The notes: a model not told the origin generated them from the sequence alone. DNA of 64,000 nt from an uncultured Roseibium sp. (GCF_947494555.1 NZ_CANLVF010000010.1:96192-160191); one strand, 5' to 3'; positions 8,659 through 17,843 are shown, counted from the stretch's first letter. Translations and numbers: made by a program.

Positions 8659-9780
8659 GTGACAGAGAACAAGAATGGTTCAAATCGCAGGACGTTTCTG
8701 GCGGGAGCAGGTGCTGCTGCCGGAATGGCCGGACTTCAGATTACCATCCCCGGAACCGCGCTGGCCGCCGGATATCCCGAGCGGCCGATTACGCTGGTCG
8801 TGATGTATTCCGCTGGTGGTGGCACCGACACGATCATGCGCAAGATTGCCCAGGAAATGGCGGACGCGCAGGGATGGAATGTCAACGTCATCAACAAGCC
8901 TGGTGCGGTCGGCGGGATTGCCACCCAGTTCGTGGGCGCACAGCGGCCCGATGGCTACACCGTTCTTGGCGGTGCGAACTATAACCGGTTCGTGCGCGTG
9001 CTCGGGCACGCCGATTTCACACCCTGGCAGGACTGGGTTCCGTTCAAGGCCGCAAATGCGCTGGCATCTTGGTCGGTTTCCGCAGACAGCCCGCACCAGA
9101 CCATGAACGATGTAATTGCGGCGGCCAAGGCAAACCCGGGCAGCGTGACCATTTCGACGTCCGGTACCGGTGGTGTCTGGCACGAACTGGCGATGATCAT
9201 TGCGAACATGGCCGGTGTCGAACTGAAATACGTTCCCTACAAGGGCGGGAAACCGGCCACACTGGCGGGACTTCAGGGCGAAACGGACATTGCCGGCGGC
9301 GGTCTGCACGAGCATATCGATCTGATCCGGGCCGGAAAGCTGCGCAACCTGTGTCATACAAGCATCGAGGACATCACGCTGGATGATGGCACGGTGCTGC
9401 CATCAATCGCCTCCATCATTCCCGAATCACGGGCGCTTTTGCCCGTTGGCGCAACCTACAACTTCATGGTCAAGCGCGACATCCCGCCAGAAGCCATGCA
9501 GGCTCTTGCCGACGGTTTCGTTGCAGCGGTCAATTCCGACGGTTTCCAGGAGCTGCTGAAGGCCAAGTTCTTCCAGCCCGATGTCAAGATCGGCGAGGAA
9601 GCGGATCGCGAAGGCGCTCTCATGGAGGCCGTGACCGTCGAAATCTTCAACAAGTTCAAGGACCAGATCGGTGCTGAGGTCAAGACGGCCGAAGAACTTG
9701 GACTGCCGAAGCCTGAAGACTTTGACGCATGGTGGCCGCCGGAAGGTTATAAACCGCCGCCGATCAAGTCAGGCGCTTGA
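8659..9780 (+). CDS. tctC: TTT-family substrate-binding protein (TctC/Bug), Tat-exported
   Basis: A 373-residue periplasmic receptor of a tripartite tricarboxylate transporter. The N-terminus NRRTFLAGAGAAAGMAGLQI is a twin-arginine signal, so it is probably folded before export. The Bug-family fold is seen in PERPITLVVMYSAGGGTDTI and VINKPGAVGGIATQ, with VPYKGGKPA later. The GTG start at 8659 lies downstream of AAGGAGGAGGAAGAG. It is followed by a stem-loop and then tctB and tctA. The cargo is likely a carboxylate, not identified. Confidence 0.9.
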   Translation: MTENKNGSNRRTFLAGAGAAAGMAGLQITIPGTALAAGYPERPITLVVMYSAGGGTDTIMRKIAQEMADAQGWNVNVINKPGAVGGIATQFVGAQRPDGYTVLGGANYNRFVRVLGHADFTPWQDWVPFKAANALASWSVSADSPHQTMNDVIAAAKANPGSVTISTSGTGGVWHELAMIIANMAGVELKYVPYKGGKPATLAGLQGETDIAGGGLHEHIDLIRAGKLRNLCHTSIEDITLDDGTVLPSIASIIPESRALLPVGATYNFMVKRDIPPEAMQALADGFVAAVNSDGFQELLKAKFFQPDVKIGEEADREGALMEAVTVEIFNKFKDQIGAEVKTAEELGLPKPEDFDAWWPPEGYKPPPIKSGA

Positions 9781-9787
9781 AGGTGAC

Positions 9788-9814
9788 CGGCCCCGGCTGA
9801 TCGGTTCGGGGCCG
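9788..9814 (+). promoter_or_regulatory. Stem-loop between tctC and tctB
   Basis: Perfect 8-base arms CGGCCCCG / CGGGGCCG with an 11-base loop directly after the binding-protein stop. No T-run follows. Probably an mRNA-stabilising or partial-termination hairpin that favours the binding protein over the permease. Confidence 0.55.
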
Positions 9815-9853
9815 CTCCGACATATTCAGACATGCTGAATCGAGGGAACGCCA

Positions 9854-10420
9854 GTGAGCGAACACCTGCACTCTGAAGTGAAATTCGAGGGTGAAGAGGC
9901 CGGAACTGGTTATGCCTCACCAGCGCTCGACCTGATTGCGACCGTCCTGCTTATTCTGCTGTCCGTTGCCGTCATGCTGGGAAGTCTGGCGTTGCCGGTT
10001 CCTAGCGATCTGCTGACGGCGCCGGGCTTGCTGCCTTTCATCGTTGCAGCGAGCCTGCTCGTTATGGCGCTTGGCCTTGGAGCCTCCGCAGTCGGACGCT
10101 GGCGAAGCGGTGTCAGAATGCCCGTACTTGCCGGGCGGGATATGGCAACCGATTTGAAGTCGCTCGTGCTCGCAGGCGCGATCGCCGTCTACATTGCCGG
10201 TCTTCAATATCTCGCCTTCCGGCACGACATTGTGTTCGGCGATTTCCGGCACTCGGTCACGGCCTTCGAGCCGGTAACGATCCTTGCACTGGCGGTCATC
10301 ATGCGCCTGTCCTGGTCCGGTCCGCTCTGGATCATCTGTTCTGTTTCCATCCTCTGGACCGTTCTGTTGAGCAGCGTGTTTCAGCACGTATTCAATATTC
10401 CGCTGCCGGGGTCCTTCTGA
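9854..10420 (+). CDS. tctB: TTT transporter small membrane subunit TctB
   Basis: A 188-residue protein with about four transmembrane helices (near residues 27-48, 58-78, 100-118 and 137-180), the TctB family layout. TctB is the poorly conserved small subunit that partners TctA. The GTG start at 9854 has GAGGGAACGCCA upstream. Its stop codon shares bases with the start of tctA (TGATG overlap at 10418-10422), which implies translational coupling. Confidence 0.87.
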   Translation: MSEHLHSEVKFEGEEAGTGYASPALDLIATVLLILLSVAVMLGSLALPVPSDLLTAPGLLPFIVAASLLVMALGLGASAVGRWRSGVRMPVLAGRDMATDLKSLVLAGAIAVYIAGLQYLAFRHDIVFGDFRHSVTAFEPVTILALAVIMRLSWSGPLWIICSVSILWTVLLSSVFQHVFNIPLPGSF

Positions 10421-11937
10421 TGATCGATGCTCTGCTGGCAGCGCTTCAGCCATCACTCCTGTTCATGTCGTTGTGCGGTGTCTGCCTCGGGATTGTCTGG
10501 GGTGCGCTTCCCGGTCTTTCGACGACAATGGCAATGGGGTTGCTGATCGGTCTGTCTGCCGGCATGTCGCAAGAAGTAGCGATCAGCTTCATGCTCGGCG
10601 TTTATACGGGAAGCGTTTTCGGCGGGGCAATTTCCGCCGTCCTGATCAACATACCCGGAACGCCCGACGCCGTTCCGACCATGATCGAGGGTCACCAGCT
10701 CGCGCAAAGGGGAGAAGGCGGGCAGGCGCTTGGGATGTCCATTGCCGCTTCCTTCGTGGGTGGCATGGTTGGCATCGTGCTCCTGATCATGCTGATCCCT
10801 CTCATTCTCGCATTCGCGCTCAATTTCAAATCCTGGGAAATGTTCTGGCTCGCGATCATCGGCATCATGGTGGCCGGATCGATGGCGGCCGGCTCCGTCC
10901 CGCTCAAGGGCTGGATTGCCGGCTGGATCGGAATGCTGATCGCCTTTGTGGGGCTCGATGCAATCCATGCGGTTCCCCGCTTCACCTTTGGCTCCTTCGC
11001 GCTTTATGACGGTGTTTCGTATGTCGCGGTTCTGATCGGTCTCTTCGGACTGTCGGAAATTCTGCGCACGCTTCCTGCCAAAGACATGCCGACAATCCCC
11101 TCAGATGTCGGACGCGTTTTTCCGCCGCTTGGGAAACTGGCTAAATATATTCCGAGCGCACTGCGCTCCGGGTCTATCGGTGCGTTTATCGGCGCCATTC
11201 CCGGAGCGGGCGCCAACGTTGCTTCGTTCCTTGCTTATGATATCGGCCGGCGTTGGGCACGGCCCGAAGAAAAGGCGCAATGGGGCAAGGGCAGCTACCA
11301 GGCCATCGTTTGCGCCGAAACGGCCAATAACGCGAATATCGGCGGATCGATGCTGCCGACGCTCGCCCTCGGCATTCCGGGAAATGCGGCCGCAGCCGCG
11401 CTTCTGGCGGCACTTACGCTCAAGAACGTCGTCGTCGGCCCAACCATCGAGATCGATCATCCGGGGCTGATCTATTTCATCTATGCCTGCCTCATCGTTG
11501 CAAATCTTTTGATGTATGTCGCCGCGTTCGCGCTGATCGGGCCGTGCGTCAAGTTGTTCAGTCTACCACGCGGGATCCTTATGCCGATGATCCTGCCTGT
11601 GTGCGTGATTGGCGCATTTGCCGTCAAACTGTCGATGGCGGATGTCTGGATCATGTTTGCAGCCGGTGTCTTCGGCTGGTTTTTCACCATGATGCGGTTC
11701 CCAACAGCCCCTGTTGTCCTCGGCGTCATTCTTGCGCCGCTCGCGGACGAGAATCTGCGCCGATCGCTGCTCGTTTTCGAAGACAAGTCGATCGGGTTCA
11801 TCCTGTCCCAATGGATCGGCACGGTGCTCATGATCGCCGTGTTCCTTGTCGTCATAGAAGGTGTGTTGCGCGCGCTCTGGTCCTTGCGAAAAAGCGCCGG
11901 CGACACGGAACCGTCTCTCTCATCCCCGCCCAATTAA
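10420..11937 (+). CDS. tctA: TTT transporter large membrane subunit TctA
   Basis: A 505-residue membrane protein with about eleven or twelve helices. GIVWGALPGLSTTMAMGLLI near the N-terminus and FIGAIPGAGANVASFLAYDI in the middle are the two repeated TctA signature loops; ETANNANIGGSMLPTLALGI is also family-typical. It forms the transport channel with TctB and is fed by the Tat-exported binding protein upstream. A Gfo/Idh dehydrogenase follows 11 bases later and may act on the imported compound. Confidence 0.93.
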   Translation: MIDALLAALQPSLLFMSLCGVCLGIVWGALPGLSTTMAMGLLIGLSAGMSQEVAISFMLGVYTGSVFGGAISAVLINIPGTPDAVPTMIEGHQLAQRGEGGQALGMSIAASFVGGMVGIVLLIMLIPLILAFALNFKSWEMFWLAIIGIMVAGSMAAGSVPLKGWIAGWIGMLIAFVGLDAIHAVPRFTFGSFALYDGVSYVAVLIGLFGLSEILRTLPAKDMPTIPSDVGRVFPPLGKLAKYIPSALRSGSIGAFIGAIPGAGANVASFLAYDIGRRWARPEEKAQWGKGSYQAIVCAETANNANIGGSMLPTLALGIPGNAAAAALLAALTLKNVVVGPTIEIDHPGLIYFIYACLIVANLLMYVAAFALIGPCVKLFSLPRGILMPMILPVCVIGAFAVKLSMADVWIMFAAGVFGWFFTMMRFPTAPVVLGVILAPLADENLRRSLLVFEDKSIGFILSQWIGTVLMIAVFLVVIEGVLRALWSLRKSAGDTEPSLSSPPN

Positions 11938-11948
11938 GGAGTGTGTTG

Positions 11949-13076
11949 GTGCCAACGAAGACCAAGGAAATCGGACTGGCGATTGTCGGTTGCGGGACAA
12001 TCGGGCGCATACGTGCCGAGATTGCACGTGCTTATCCCGGTGTCGGCTGGATCGGCCTGTGCGACATCAAGTCGGACATCGGTCAAAAGCTGGCCGAGGA
12101 TGTCGAGGCGGATTTTTTCACCACCGACTTCAGGGAATTGCTGGTCCGCCCCGAAATCACCGCAACGATCATTGCCACTGACGAGAACTTTCATTTCGAA
12201 CCGACCATGCTGGCGATTCAGCAGGGACATGACCTGTTCATTGAAAAACCGCTTGCGACAGATGCCCGCCAATCCGCCCAGATCCTGTCCGCTATCGAGG
12301 AGACCGGCGTTGACGCCGTGATTGGCTATACCCAGCGTTTCCGGCGCCGGTTTCTGGCGGTCAAGGAGCGTCTGACAACAGGACAGATCGGGGATGTGCA
12401 CTCCGTTGTCACGCGCGCATTCATGAACCGCATGGTTCCGATTGCCACGGTTCAAAGGACCCAGGAACGCACAACACTGACGCCGATGGTGGTATCGGGA
12501 ACGCACAGTCTGGATATGTCGCTCTGGCTCATGGAGGGCAAGTCGCCTGTCAGCGTCTACGCCCGCTCGACAGACAAGGTGCTGGGTGCCTGGGGCACGA
12601 AAGATTCAACGTTCGGCATCTTCACGATGGACGATGGCACCATTTTTTCCATGAATATTTCCTGGGCACTTCCGGAAGTCTGGCCTGGAGCGGTCTATGG
12701 CATCGAGATCGGCATTGTCGGTTCTGAAGGCGTTATCGACATCGAGGACACGCACCGGGATCTCGTTATGGCGACAAATGTCGCGCAAGGGGCCGGATAC
12801 GCGCCAGAAGGCTACAAGGCGCCGGATCGTCATGTCGATTTTCTCACGAGTTACCCGCCGGGAGACCTTCATCTCGGGCAATTGTGGGGGCCGATGCGCG
12901 AGGAAACAAATGCCTGGTACCAGCGTCTCTACGCAGGTCTCGATACGCCGCATGCATCGGCGCAGGACGGTCACCGGAATCTCCTGCTCACCATGGCAAT
13001 GGATCTTTCCGCCAAGCGCGGCGAACCGGTCGCTTTGCCACCTGATCCGGCCGAGCTGATGGCTGAACTTTCCTAG
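11949..13076 (+). CDS. Gfo/Idh/MocA-family oxidoreductase
   Basis: A 375-residue NAD(P)-dependent dehydrogenase of the family acting on inositols, sugars and sugar acids. The Rossmann motif IVGCGTIGRIRAE is at the N-terminus, FIEKPLATDA holds the catalytic EKP lysine near residue 95, and GYTQRFRRRF follows as in inositol 2-dehydrogenases. The GTG at 11949 was chosen because AAGGAG lies 7 bases upstream; the frame is open further upstream inside tctA but that is not coding. It sits directly behind tctA, so it probably oxidises the transported substrate. Confidence 0.88.
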   Translation: MPTKTKEIGLAIVGCGTIGRIRAEIARAYPGVGWIGLCDIKSDIGQKLAEDVEADFFTTDFRELLVRPEITATIIATDENFHFEPTMLAIQQGHDLFIEKPLATDARQSAQILSAIEETGVDAVIGYTQRFRRRFLAVKERLTTGQIGDVHSVVTRAFMNRMVPIATVQRTQERTTLTPMVVSGTHSLDMSLWLMEGKSPVSVYARSTDKVLGAWGTKDSTFGIFTMDDGTIFSMNISWALPEVWPGAVYGIEIGIVGSEGVIDIEDTHRDLVMATNVAQGAGYAPEGYKAPDRHVDFLTSYPPGDLHLGQLWGPMREETNAWYQRLYAGLDTPHASAQDGHRNLLLTMAMDLSAKRGEPVALPPDPAELMAELS

Positions 13077-13086
13077 GAGACTTTCT

Positions 13087-14016
13087 ATGAGCATCACCGT
13101 GCGGTTTGGCGGCTACCAGGGAGACAAGTCCGTTCACACGCGCGGCGGCAGAACGCTGGCGCAGGCACTTGCCCGGACGAGCAATGGCGCAGTGCAACTG
13201 GAATTCGACGAGAACATTGTCACGCGCGGGCACAAGGCTGCCGACCTTTTGTCGATGACGGAAAACGGTGCACTTGACGGGTGCTACTTCTCGTCAAGCT
13301 ACCTGGCGAAGCGCGTTCCGGAACTCGGTGTGTTCGACCAGCATTTCGTTGTTCCTGATCGCCGGCGTGCTTATGCCGTGCTCGATGGTGAACTCGGTGA
13401 GCGGCTGAAGCAGAAGGTAGCAGCGTCAACCGGATATACGGTGCTCGGATACTGGGACAACGGGCTGCGTCATATCTCGAGCCGGACACCGATCCGGGCA
13501 CTCGACGATTGTGCCGGGCAGAAACTCAGGACCCTGGCAAACGAAGATCATCAGCGCGTCTTCCGTTCGCTCGGGTTCGAGCCGCGTGCGATCGATGTTC
13601 GCGACCTGCCGGCTGCGGTCAAAGACGGTACAGTCGATGCTCAGGAAAATCCGCTGACGAACATCTACAATTTCGGACTTCACGAGACGCATCGAAGTGT
13701 CACGCTTTCCCGGCATCTGCTCGGAGTTGCGCTGGTCCTGTTCCGGACAAAGACGGTCGAAGCCTGGCCTGCCGACGTGCGGGCCGCCGTCGAAAAGGCC
13801 GTTTCCGAGGCGACCCTTGCACAGCGCCGTTTTGCCGAAGAAGACGACGACATCTGCCGCCGCGCCCTGGAGGCGGAAGGCGTTGAAATCATCGAACTGA
13901 GCGAGGCGGACCGCGCACGGTTCGCCTCCCGATGCCGCTCAGAAGTCGACACCACGCGCAAAGCGTTCGATGCGGAGTTAATCTCCTTGTTTGACAAAGA
14001 GTTAGATGCTGCCTGA
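13087..14016 (+). CDS. DctP-like (TRAP solute-receptor fold) protein without signal peptide
   Basis: A 309-residue protein whose sequence follows the TRAP solute-receptor pattern: LRTLANEDHQRVFRSLGFEP resembles the DLKGLKIR-P region, VKDGTVDAQENPLTNIYNFG resembles LQQGVVDGQENP, and a helical tail with WPADVRAAVEKAVSEATLAQ follows. It starts MSITVRFGGYQGDKSVHTRG, with no Sec, Tat or lipoprotein signal and no better upstream start (AGGAGACTTTCT precedes this ATG). Orphan receptor-like proteins of this kind could act in the cytoplasm or be misfits from gene exchange. It lies between a Gfo/Idh gene and a second TTT operon, with no TRAP permease nearby. Confidence 0.75.
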   Translation: MSITVRFGGYQGDKSVHTRGGRTLAQALARTSNGAVQLEFDENIVTRGHKAADLLSMTENGALDGCYFSSSYLAKRVPELGVFDQHFVVPDRRRAYAVLDGELGERLKQKVAASTGYTVLGYWDNGLRHISSRTPIRALDDCAGQKLRTLANEDHQRVFRSLGFEPRAIDVRDLPAAVKDGTVDAQENPLTNIYNFGLHETHRSVTLSRHLLGVALVLFRTKTVEAWPADVRAAVEKAVSEATLAQRRFAEEDDDICRRALEAEGVEIIELSEADRARFASRCRSEVDTTRKAFDAELISLFDKELDAA

Positions 14017-14111
14017 GCCCTATTCAAGTTCTGCATTCATCTACTCGAAGTTAGCATTTCTGATCGATTTGGCGGGTCGCTACTCTGGTGTTTACAGGAG
14101 GAAAAGCACGG

Positions 14112-14657
14112 ATGAATTCTGTATCCAGACGCATCGATCCGGAAGTAATTGTTTCGGCGATCCTCGGTGTGTCTTCGGCCTTGTCGATTGTATTCATGTC
14201 GCAGCTTGTCGCTCCGCCCAAAGTCCTCTTTGGCCGGTCGTTGACGGCGATTTCTCCCAGCCTGTTTCCTTATCTGGTGTTGAGCGGGCTCGTCGCGCTG
14301 AACATGTTGTTCCTCTATCGCTGCAATACCCGCCCGGAGGGCATCTGGTCACCGCCGACCTATAACGAGCACAGCCGCATCCGTGGCCTGCTGCTGTTTG
14401 CGATCATGCTGTTCTATGCGCTTGCAATGGCGCCGATCGGCTTCCTGATATCGAGTGTGCTTGCGCTGGCCATGATTTCCATTCTCGTCGGCAACCGAAG
14501 CGTCTGGCAGATATTGCTTGTCTCGTTGCTCCCGCCGGTTTTTCTCTATCTTGTCGCGACGCGATTGCTCGCCGTTGCGCTGCCGGAATTGTCTCCGATT
14601 GAGTTCTTCTACGCCTATGTCCTTGGGGAAAGCGGCGGGATCGGGGCTGCTCAATGA
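14112..14657 (+). CDS. tctB: TTT transporter small membrane subunit TctB (second system)
   Basis: A 181-residue protein with four to five hydrophobic helices. ATG at 14112 is preceded by AGGAGG about 10 bases upstream; a GTG 24 bases earlier is less likely. Its stop overlaps the start of the next gene (ATGA at 14654-14657), so it is coupled to tctA. It differs in sequence from the first TctB, so the two transporters are paralogous systems rather than a recent duplication. Confidence 0.83.
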   Translation: MNSVSRRIDPEVIVSAILGVSSALSIVFMSQLVAPPKVLFGRSLTAISPSLFPYLVLSGLVALNMLFLYRCNTRPEGIWSPPTYNEHSRIRGLLLFAIMLFYALAMAPIGFLISSVLALAMISILVGNRSVWQILLVSLLPPVFLYLVATRLLAVALPELSPIEFFYAYVLGESGGIGAAQ

Positions 14658-16135
14658 TCGAACAGTTTACCCAAGGCTTTGAAATGGCGTTCCGGCTGGA
14701 CACGATCGTGTTCATCTGTCTTGGCCTGTTCGGCGGTATGCTGGTCGGAGCGCTCCCCGGGTTCACCACCCTCATGGCGATGGCCATTCTTCTGCCGATT
14801 TCGTTCTTTTTGGACCCTCTGGTTGGAATTCCATTCCTTCTGGGGATCTACAAAGGCGGCATGTTCGGAGGCAGTGTCCCGGCCATTCTGGTTTCCATGC
14901 CCGGCACCGGAGCGGCGGTTGCAACGACGCTGGATGGATATCAGCTCACGAAAAAGGGGCAGTCGCGCAAGGCACTGGATACCGCGCTGGTTTCTTCAGC
15001 TTTCGGCGATACGTTTTCAGATATTTTCACCCTGGTAATGATCTTCCCTATCGCGCTGCTGGTCATGCAATTCGGACCGCCGGAGATCTTTGCCGTCCTG
15101 CTTCTGTCCCTCGTGATCATCGCGGTGACAACCGGCGGAAATGTTCTGAAGAGCCTGATCATGATGCTGCTCGGTATCTGGCTCTCCTTCATCGGAACCG
15201 ACCCGCTCGGCGGTGTTGAGCGATTTACATTCGGTCTCTTCGATCTCAAGTCCGGCATTCCGCTGTTGCCAATGCTGATCGGCGTGTTCGCGATACCCGA
15301 AATCGTCAATGTCGTGATGCGGTCAACACAGGGCCAAGCGCTTGCCGCCGTCGTCGGCGATCGTCTCAAATGGTCTGAATTCAAACGGATTTTCCGGACG
15401 CTTTGCCGGTCATGCGTGATCGGGACAAGCATCGGCATTATTCCCGGGCTCGGTCAGGTGGTCGCGGCCATGATGGGCTATACCGCTGCAAAGAACGCGT
15501 CCAAAACGCCGGAAAAGTTCGGCAAAGGCGAAATCGAGGGTGTTGCGGCCGCCGAATCTGCCAACAACGCCGTCAACGGTCCGACGCTCGTACCGCTCCT
15601 GACGCTTGGCATACCCGGTGACAATGTCACGGCCATTTTGCTGGGCGCCTTTGTTGCGCAGGGTCTGCGCCCCGGTCCGCAATTGTTCGAAGAGCAGGGT
15701 GCGACTGTCTTTGCCATCCTGATTGCGATGGTGATCGCCAATCTGCTGTTTCTGGTCATCGGCTACCTCTCGGTACCTTTCTTTGCCCGCCTTGTGACAC
15801 TGAAGAATTCTGTGCTTGTGCCCATCGTGATCATGTTCGCGTTCGCCGGTGCATTCGTGTTCCGGTCCGATTCGATTGATCTCCTGATGTTGGTTGCCTT
15901 CGGCGCATTTGGCCTTATCGCCCGCGCCGCAAGGTTCGATGTCATGCCGATGGTGATGGGCTTCATCCTGGGTCCACCGATGGAATACGCCTTTGGCCAG
16001 ACGGTAGCCATGGCACAGAACGCACCGCTGGCGTTCCTGCTCACGGAGCGTCAGGGAATGCTCTTCCTTCTGGTCGCCATTCCCGTCATTGCCTTCGTCC
16101 TGTGGAGGAGGATGAAGAAGCTGGCCACGGGTTAG
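14654..16135 (+). CDS. tctA: TTT transporter large membrane subunit TctA (second system)
   Basis: A 493-residue membrane protein of the TctA family. GMLVGALPGFTTLMAMAILL and SIGIIPGLGQVVAAMMGYTA are the two signature loops, and ESANNAVNGPTLVPLLTLGI is the characteristic central motif. It shares the ATGA overlap with tctB. The matching binding-protein gene lies 83 bases downstream, giving the order B-A-C, the reverse of the first system's C-B-A. Confidence 0.92.
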   Translation: MIEQFTQGFEMAFRLDTIVFICLGLFGGMLVGALPGFTTLMAMAILLPISFFLDPLVGIPFLLGIYKGGMFGGSVPAILVSMPGTGAAVATTLDGYQLTKKGQSRKALDTALVSSAFGDTFSDIFTLVMIFPIALLVMQFGPPEIFAVLLLSLVIIAVTTGGNVLKSLIMMLLGIWLSFIGTDPLGGVERFTFGLFDLKSGIPLLPMLIGVFAIPEIVNVVMRSTQGQALAAVVGDRLKWSEFKRIFRTLCRSCVIGTSIGIIPGLGQVVAAMMGYTAAKNASKTPEKFGKGEIEGVAAAESANNAVNGPTLVPLLTLGIPGDNVTAILLGAFVAQGLRPGPQLFEEQGATVFAILIAMVIANLLFLVIGYLSVPFFARLVTLKNSVLVPIVIMFAFAGAFVFRSDSIDLLMLVAFGAFGLIARAARFDVMPMVMGFILGPPMEYAFGQTVAMAQNAPLAFLLTERQGMLFLLVAIPVIAFVLWRRMKKLATG

Positions 16136-16218
16136 AGCACCGGGGAAACGGAGGCCGCGTCCGCATCGTCCGCAGGTCCTCCCGAACATATTGATCGATG
16201 CAAACGGAGGAGGAAGTA

Positions 16219-17178
16219 ATGTTCAATAAGCTTTGGAAGGGCGTGGTTATTGCGACCGCAGCGACCCTTGCGGGGACTGTTTCCCCGGCGCTTGCAGAAT
16301 ACCCGGAAAAGCCGGTGACGATGGTCATTCCCTTGGGGGCCGGCGGCTCGCATGACCTGAATGCCCGCGTCATCACATCCACGATCCCGTCCTTTCTGAA
16401 CCAGGCAATGATCGTGCGTCTGACACCAGGAGCCGGCGGGCAGAAGGGCACTCAGGAAGTGGCCAAGGCCAACTCCGACGGTTACACGCTGCTTTTCAGC
16501 CACAACTATATCGACATGCTCCAGCAACATGTCGAAAACCTGCCTTACAATCCGATGGAGGACTTCGTGCCGGTCGCGCGGATCAATTATGCGCCGATCG
16601 CCGTCGTGGTGAGAGCCGACAGCCCCTATCAGTCCTTCGACGACCTCATCACTGCAGCCAAGGAAAAGCCGGGCGAAGTCCGCATGGCCCATTCGGGCAA
16701 CTGGGGCGCGCTGTTCGTTCCTGCTGCCCAGATCATGAAGGCGCGTGACGCGTATTTCAACATGGTGCCCTACCAGGGGGGTGGTCCTGCCATGCAGGCG
16801 CTGCTGTCCGGCGATGCGGATCTGACGATGGGCTTTCCGTCGACGCTTTCATCCCTTTTGGCATCCGGCGATGTCCGGGTACTGGCAACGGCCGGTGCGG
16901 AACGGATCTATCCGGATGTTCCGACCTTCGGCGAAGTCGGCGTCGAGGGTGACGTCGGTTTCATGCATCGCGTGGTGCTCGCACCTGCAGGAACACCTCC
17001 CGAGGTTCTGGAGAAACTCGAGGCGTCGTTTGCGTCGCTCCTGGAGGACAAGACCTACAACCGGATGATGTCGCGCCTTGGCGAAAACGTCGACTACATG
17101 TCCGGCGCCGACTACCAGAAAATGCGTGAGGAACAGGCGAAGGCCTACAAGGACCTCGTCGCTTCGATAACGCAATAA
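16219..17178 (+). CDS. tctC: TTT-family substrate-binding protein (TctC/Bug), Sec-exported
   Basis: A 319-residue periplasmic receptor. MFNKLWKGVVIATAATLAGT ending VSPALAEYPEKP is a Sec signal peptide, unlike the Tat signal of the first system. Family features are PVTMVIPLGAGGSHDLNARV and VPYQGGGPAMQALLSGDADL. The ATG at 16219 has GGAGGAGGAAG upstream. It is the third gene of the B-A-C operon. A GC-rich hairpin follows. Confidence 0.9.
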   Translation: MFNKLWKGVVIATAATLAGTVSPALAEYPEKPVTMVIPLGAGGSHDLNARVITSTIPSFLNQAMIVRLTPGAGGQKGTQEVAKANSDGYTLLFSHNYIDMLQQHVENLPYNPMEDFVPVARINYAPIAVVVRADSPYQSFDDLITAAKEKPGEVRMAHSGNWGALFVPAAQIMKARDAYFNMVPYQGGGPAMQALLSGDADLTMGFPSTLSSLLASGDVRVLATAGAERIYPDVPTFGEVGVEGDVGFMHRVVLAPAGTPPEVLEKLEASFASLLEDKTYNRMMSRLGENVDYMSGADYQKMREEQAKAYKDLVASITQ

Positions 17179-17190
17179 GACGGCACACGG

Positions 17191-17217
17191 CACCGGCCGG
17201 GTCCAGCCCGGCCGGTG
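17191..17217 (+). terminator. Strong hairpin after second tctC
   Basis: Perfect 11-base arms CACCGGCCGGG / CCCGGCCGGTG with a 5-base loop, 13 bases past the tctC stop. There is no T-run, so termination may be inefficient or Rho-assisted; it may equally protect the mRNA end. Confidence 0.55.
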
Positions 17218-17297
17218 TGAACAACTCAAAGACCGGCGCATGAGCCCCGGACCTCACGGCGCCGGGGAGGGTGCCCCGTCTGCGGAAAGGGTCTGGA

Positions 17298-17780
17298 ATG
17301 AGGATCAAGGAAAAGCAAATCTGGACCTTCAAGGTCTCCGGCCGGCAGGAAACAAACACCAAGTCGGTCGTACGCGCACGCGATGTCGAGATGGTGATCG
17401 ACGAGCCGATCGAACGCGGCGGAACCAATCTCGGGCCGATGCCTGTCGAGACGATGATCGCCGGTCTTGTGGGCTGCACGCATGTCATCTCCAACAAGCT
17501 GGCCAATGCCAACGATGTTGCAATAACCTCCATGGATATTGACGTCGTGACCACTATGGACAGCAGAGGCACAAGGCTCGTTGAACCGATTGATGTGCCG
17601 TTTCCCGACGTGAAAATATCAATCACGGCTGAGATGGATGGTTCCGATGATGGCATTAGTGCCGTTGTCGAAAAGCTCCGCCACCACTGCGCCGTTTCCA
17701 AGATGCTGCAGATGTCGGGAAGCAGGGTCAGCGAGACCTGGACGATTAATGGCCGGAACTGGGGGGCAGAGGCCGCCTGA
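17298..17780 (+). CDS. OsmC-family protein
   Basis: A 160-residue protein of the OsmC/Ohr fold. GPMPVETMIAGLVGCTHVIS contains the first reactive cysteine and HHCAVSKMLQMSGS the second, the pair used by organic hydroperoxide reductases and by OsmC. Some members of the family act beside transport operons without a known role. The ATG at 17298 has GGAAAGGG a short way upstream. It ends convergently with the Ldh2 gene. Confidence 0.85.
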   Translation: MRIKEKQIWTFKVSGRQETNTKSVVRARDVEMVIDEPIERGGTNLGPMPVETMIAGLVGCTHVISNKLANANDVAITSMDIDVVTTMDSRGTRLVEPIDVPFPDVKISITAEMDGSDDGISAVVEKLRHHCAVSKMLQMSGSRVSETWTINGRNWGAEAA

Positions 17781-17799
17781 TCGGTTATCGGCCGTTGAG

Positions 17800-17827
17800 G
17801 ACCGGTCCGGCACAATCCGGGCCGGTC
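17800..17827. terminator. Bidirectional hairpin between convergent genes
   Basis: Arms GACCGGTCCGG / CCGGGCCGGTC (11 bases, one G-U pair) around CACAAT, between the convergent OsmC and Ldh2 genes. The position suggests it serves both strands; no clear T-run is present. Confidence 0.55.
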
Positions 17828-17843
17828 TTACGTTCCAGCCGGT

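Noticed and set aside
11544..11948. N-terminal extension of the Gfo/Idh protein into tctA
   Set aside because: The frame is merely open; the Rossmann start and the AAGGAG site place the start at 11949, and tctA is certain over that stretch.
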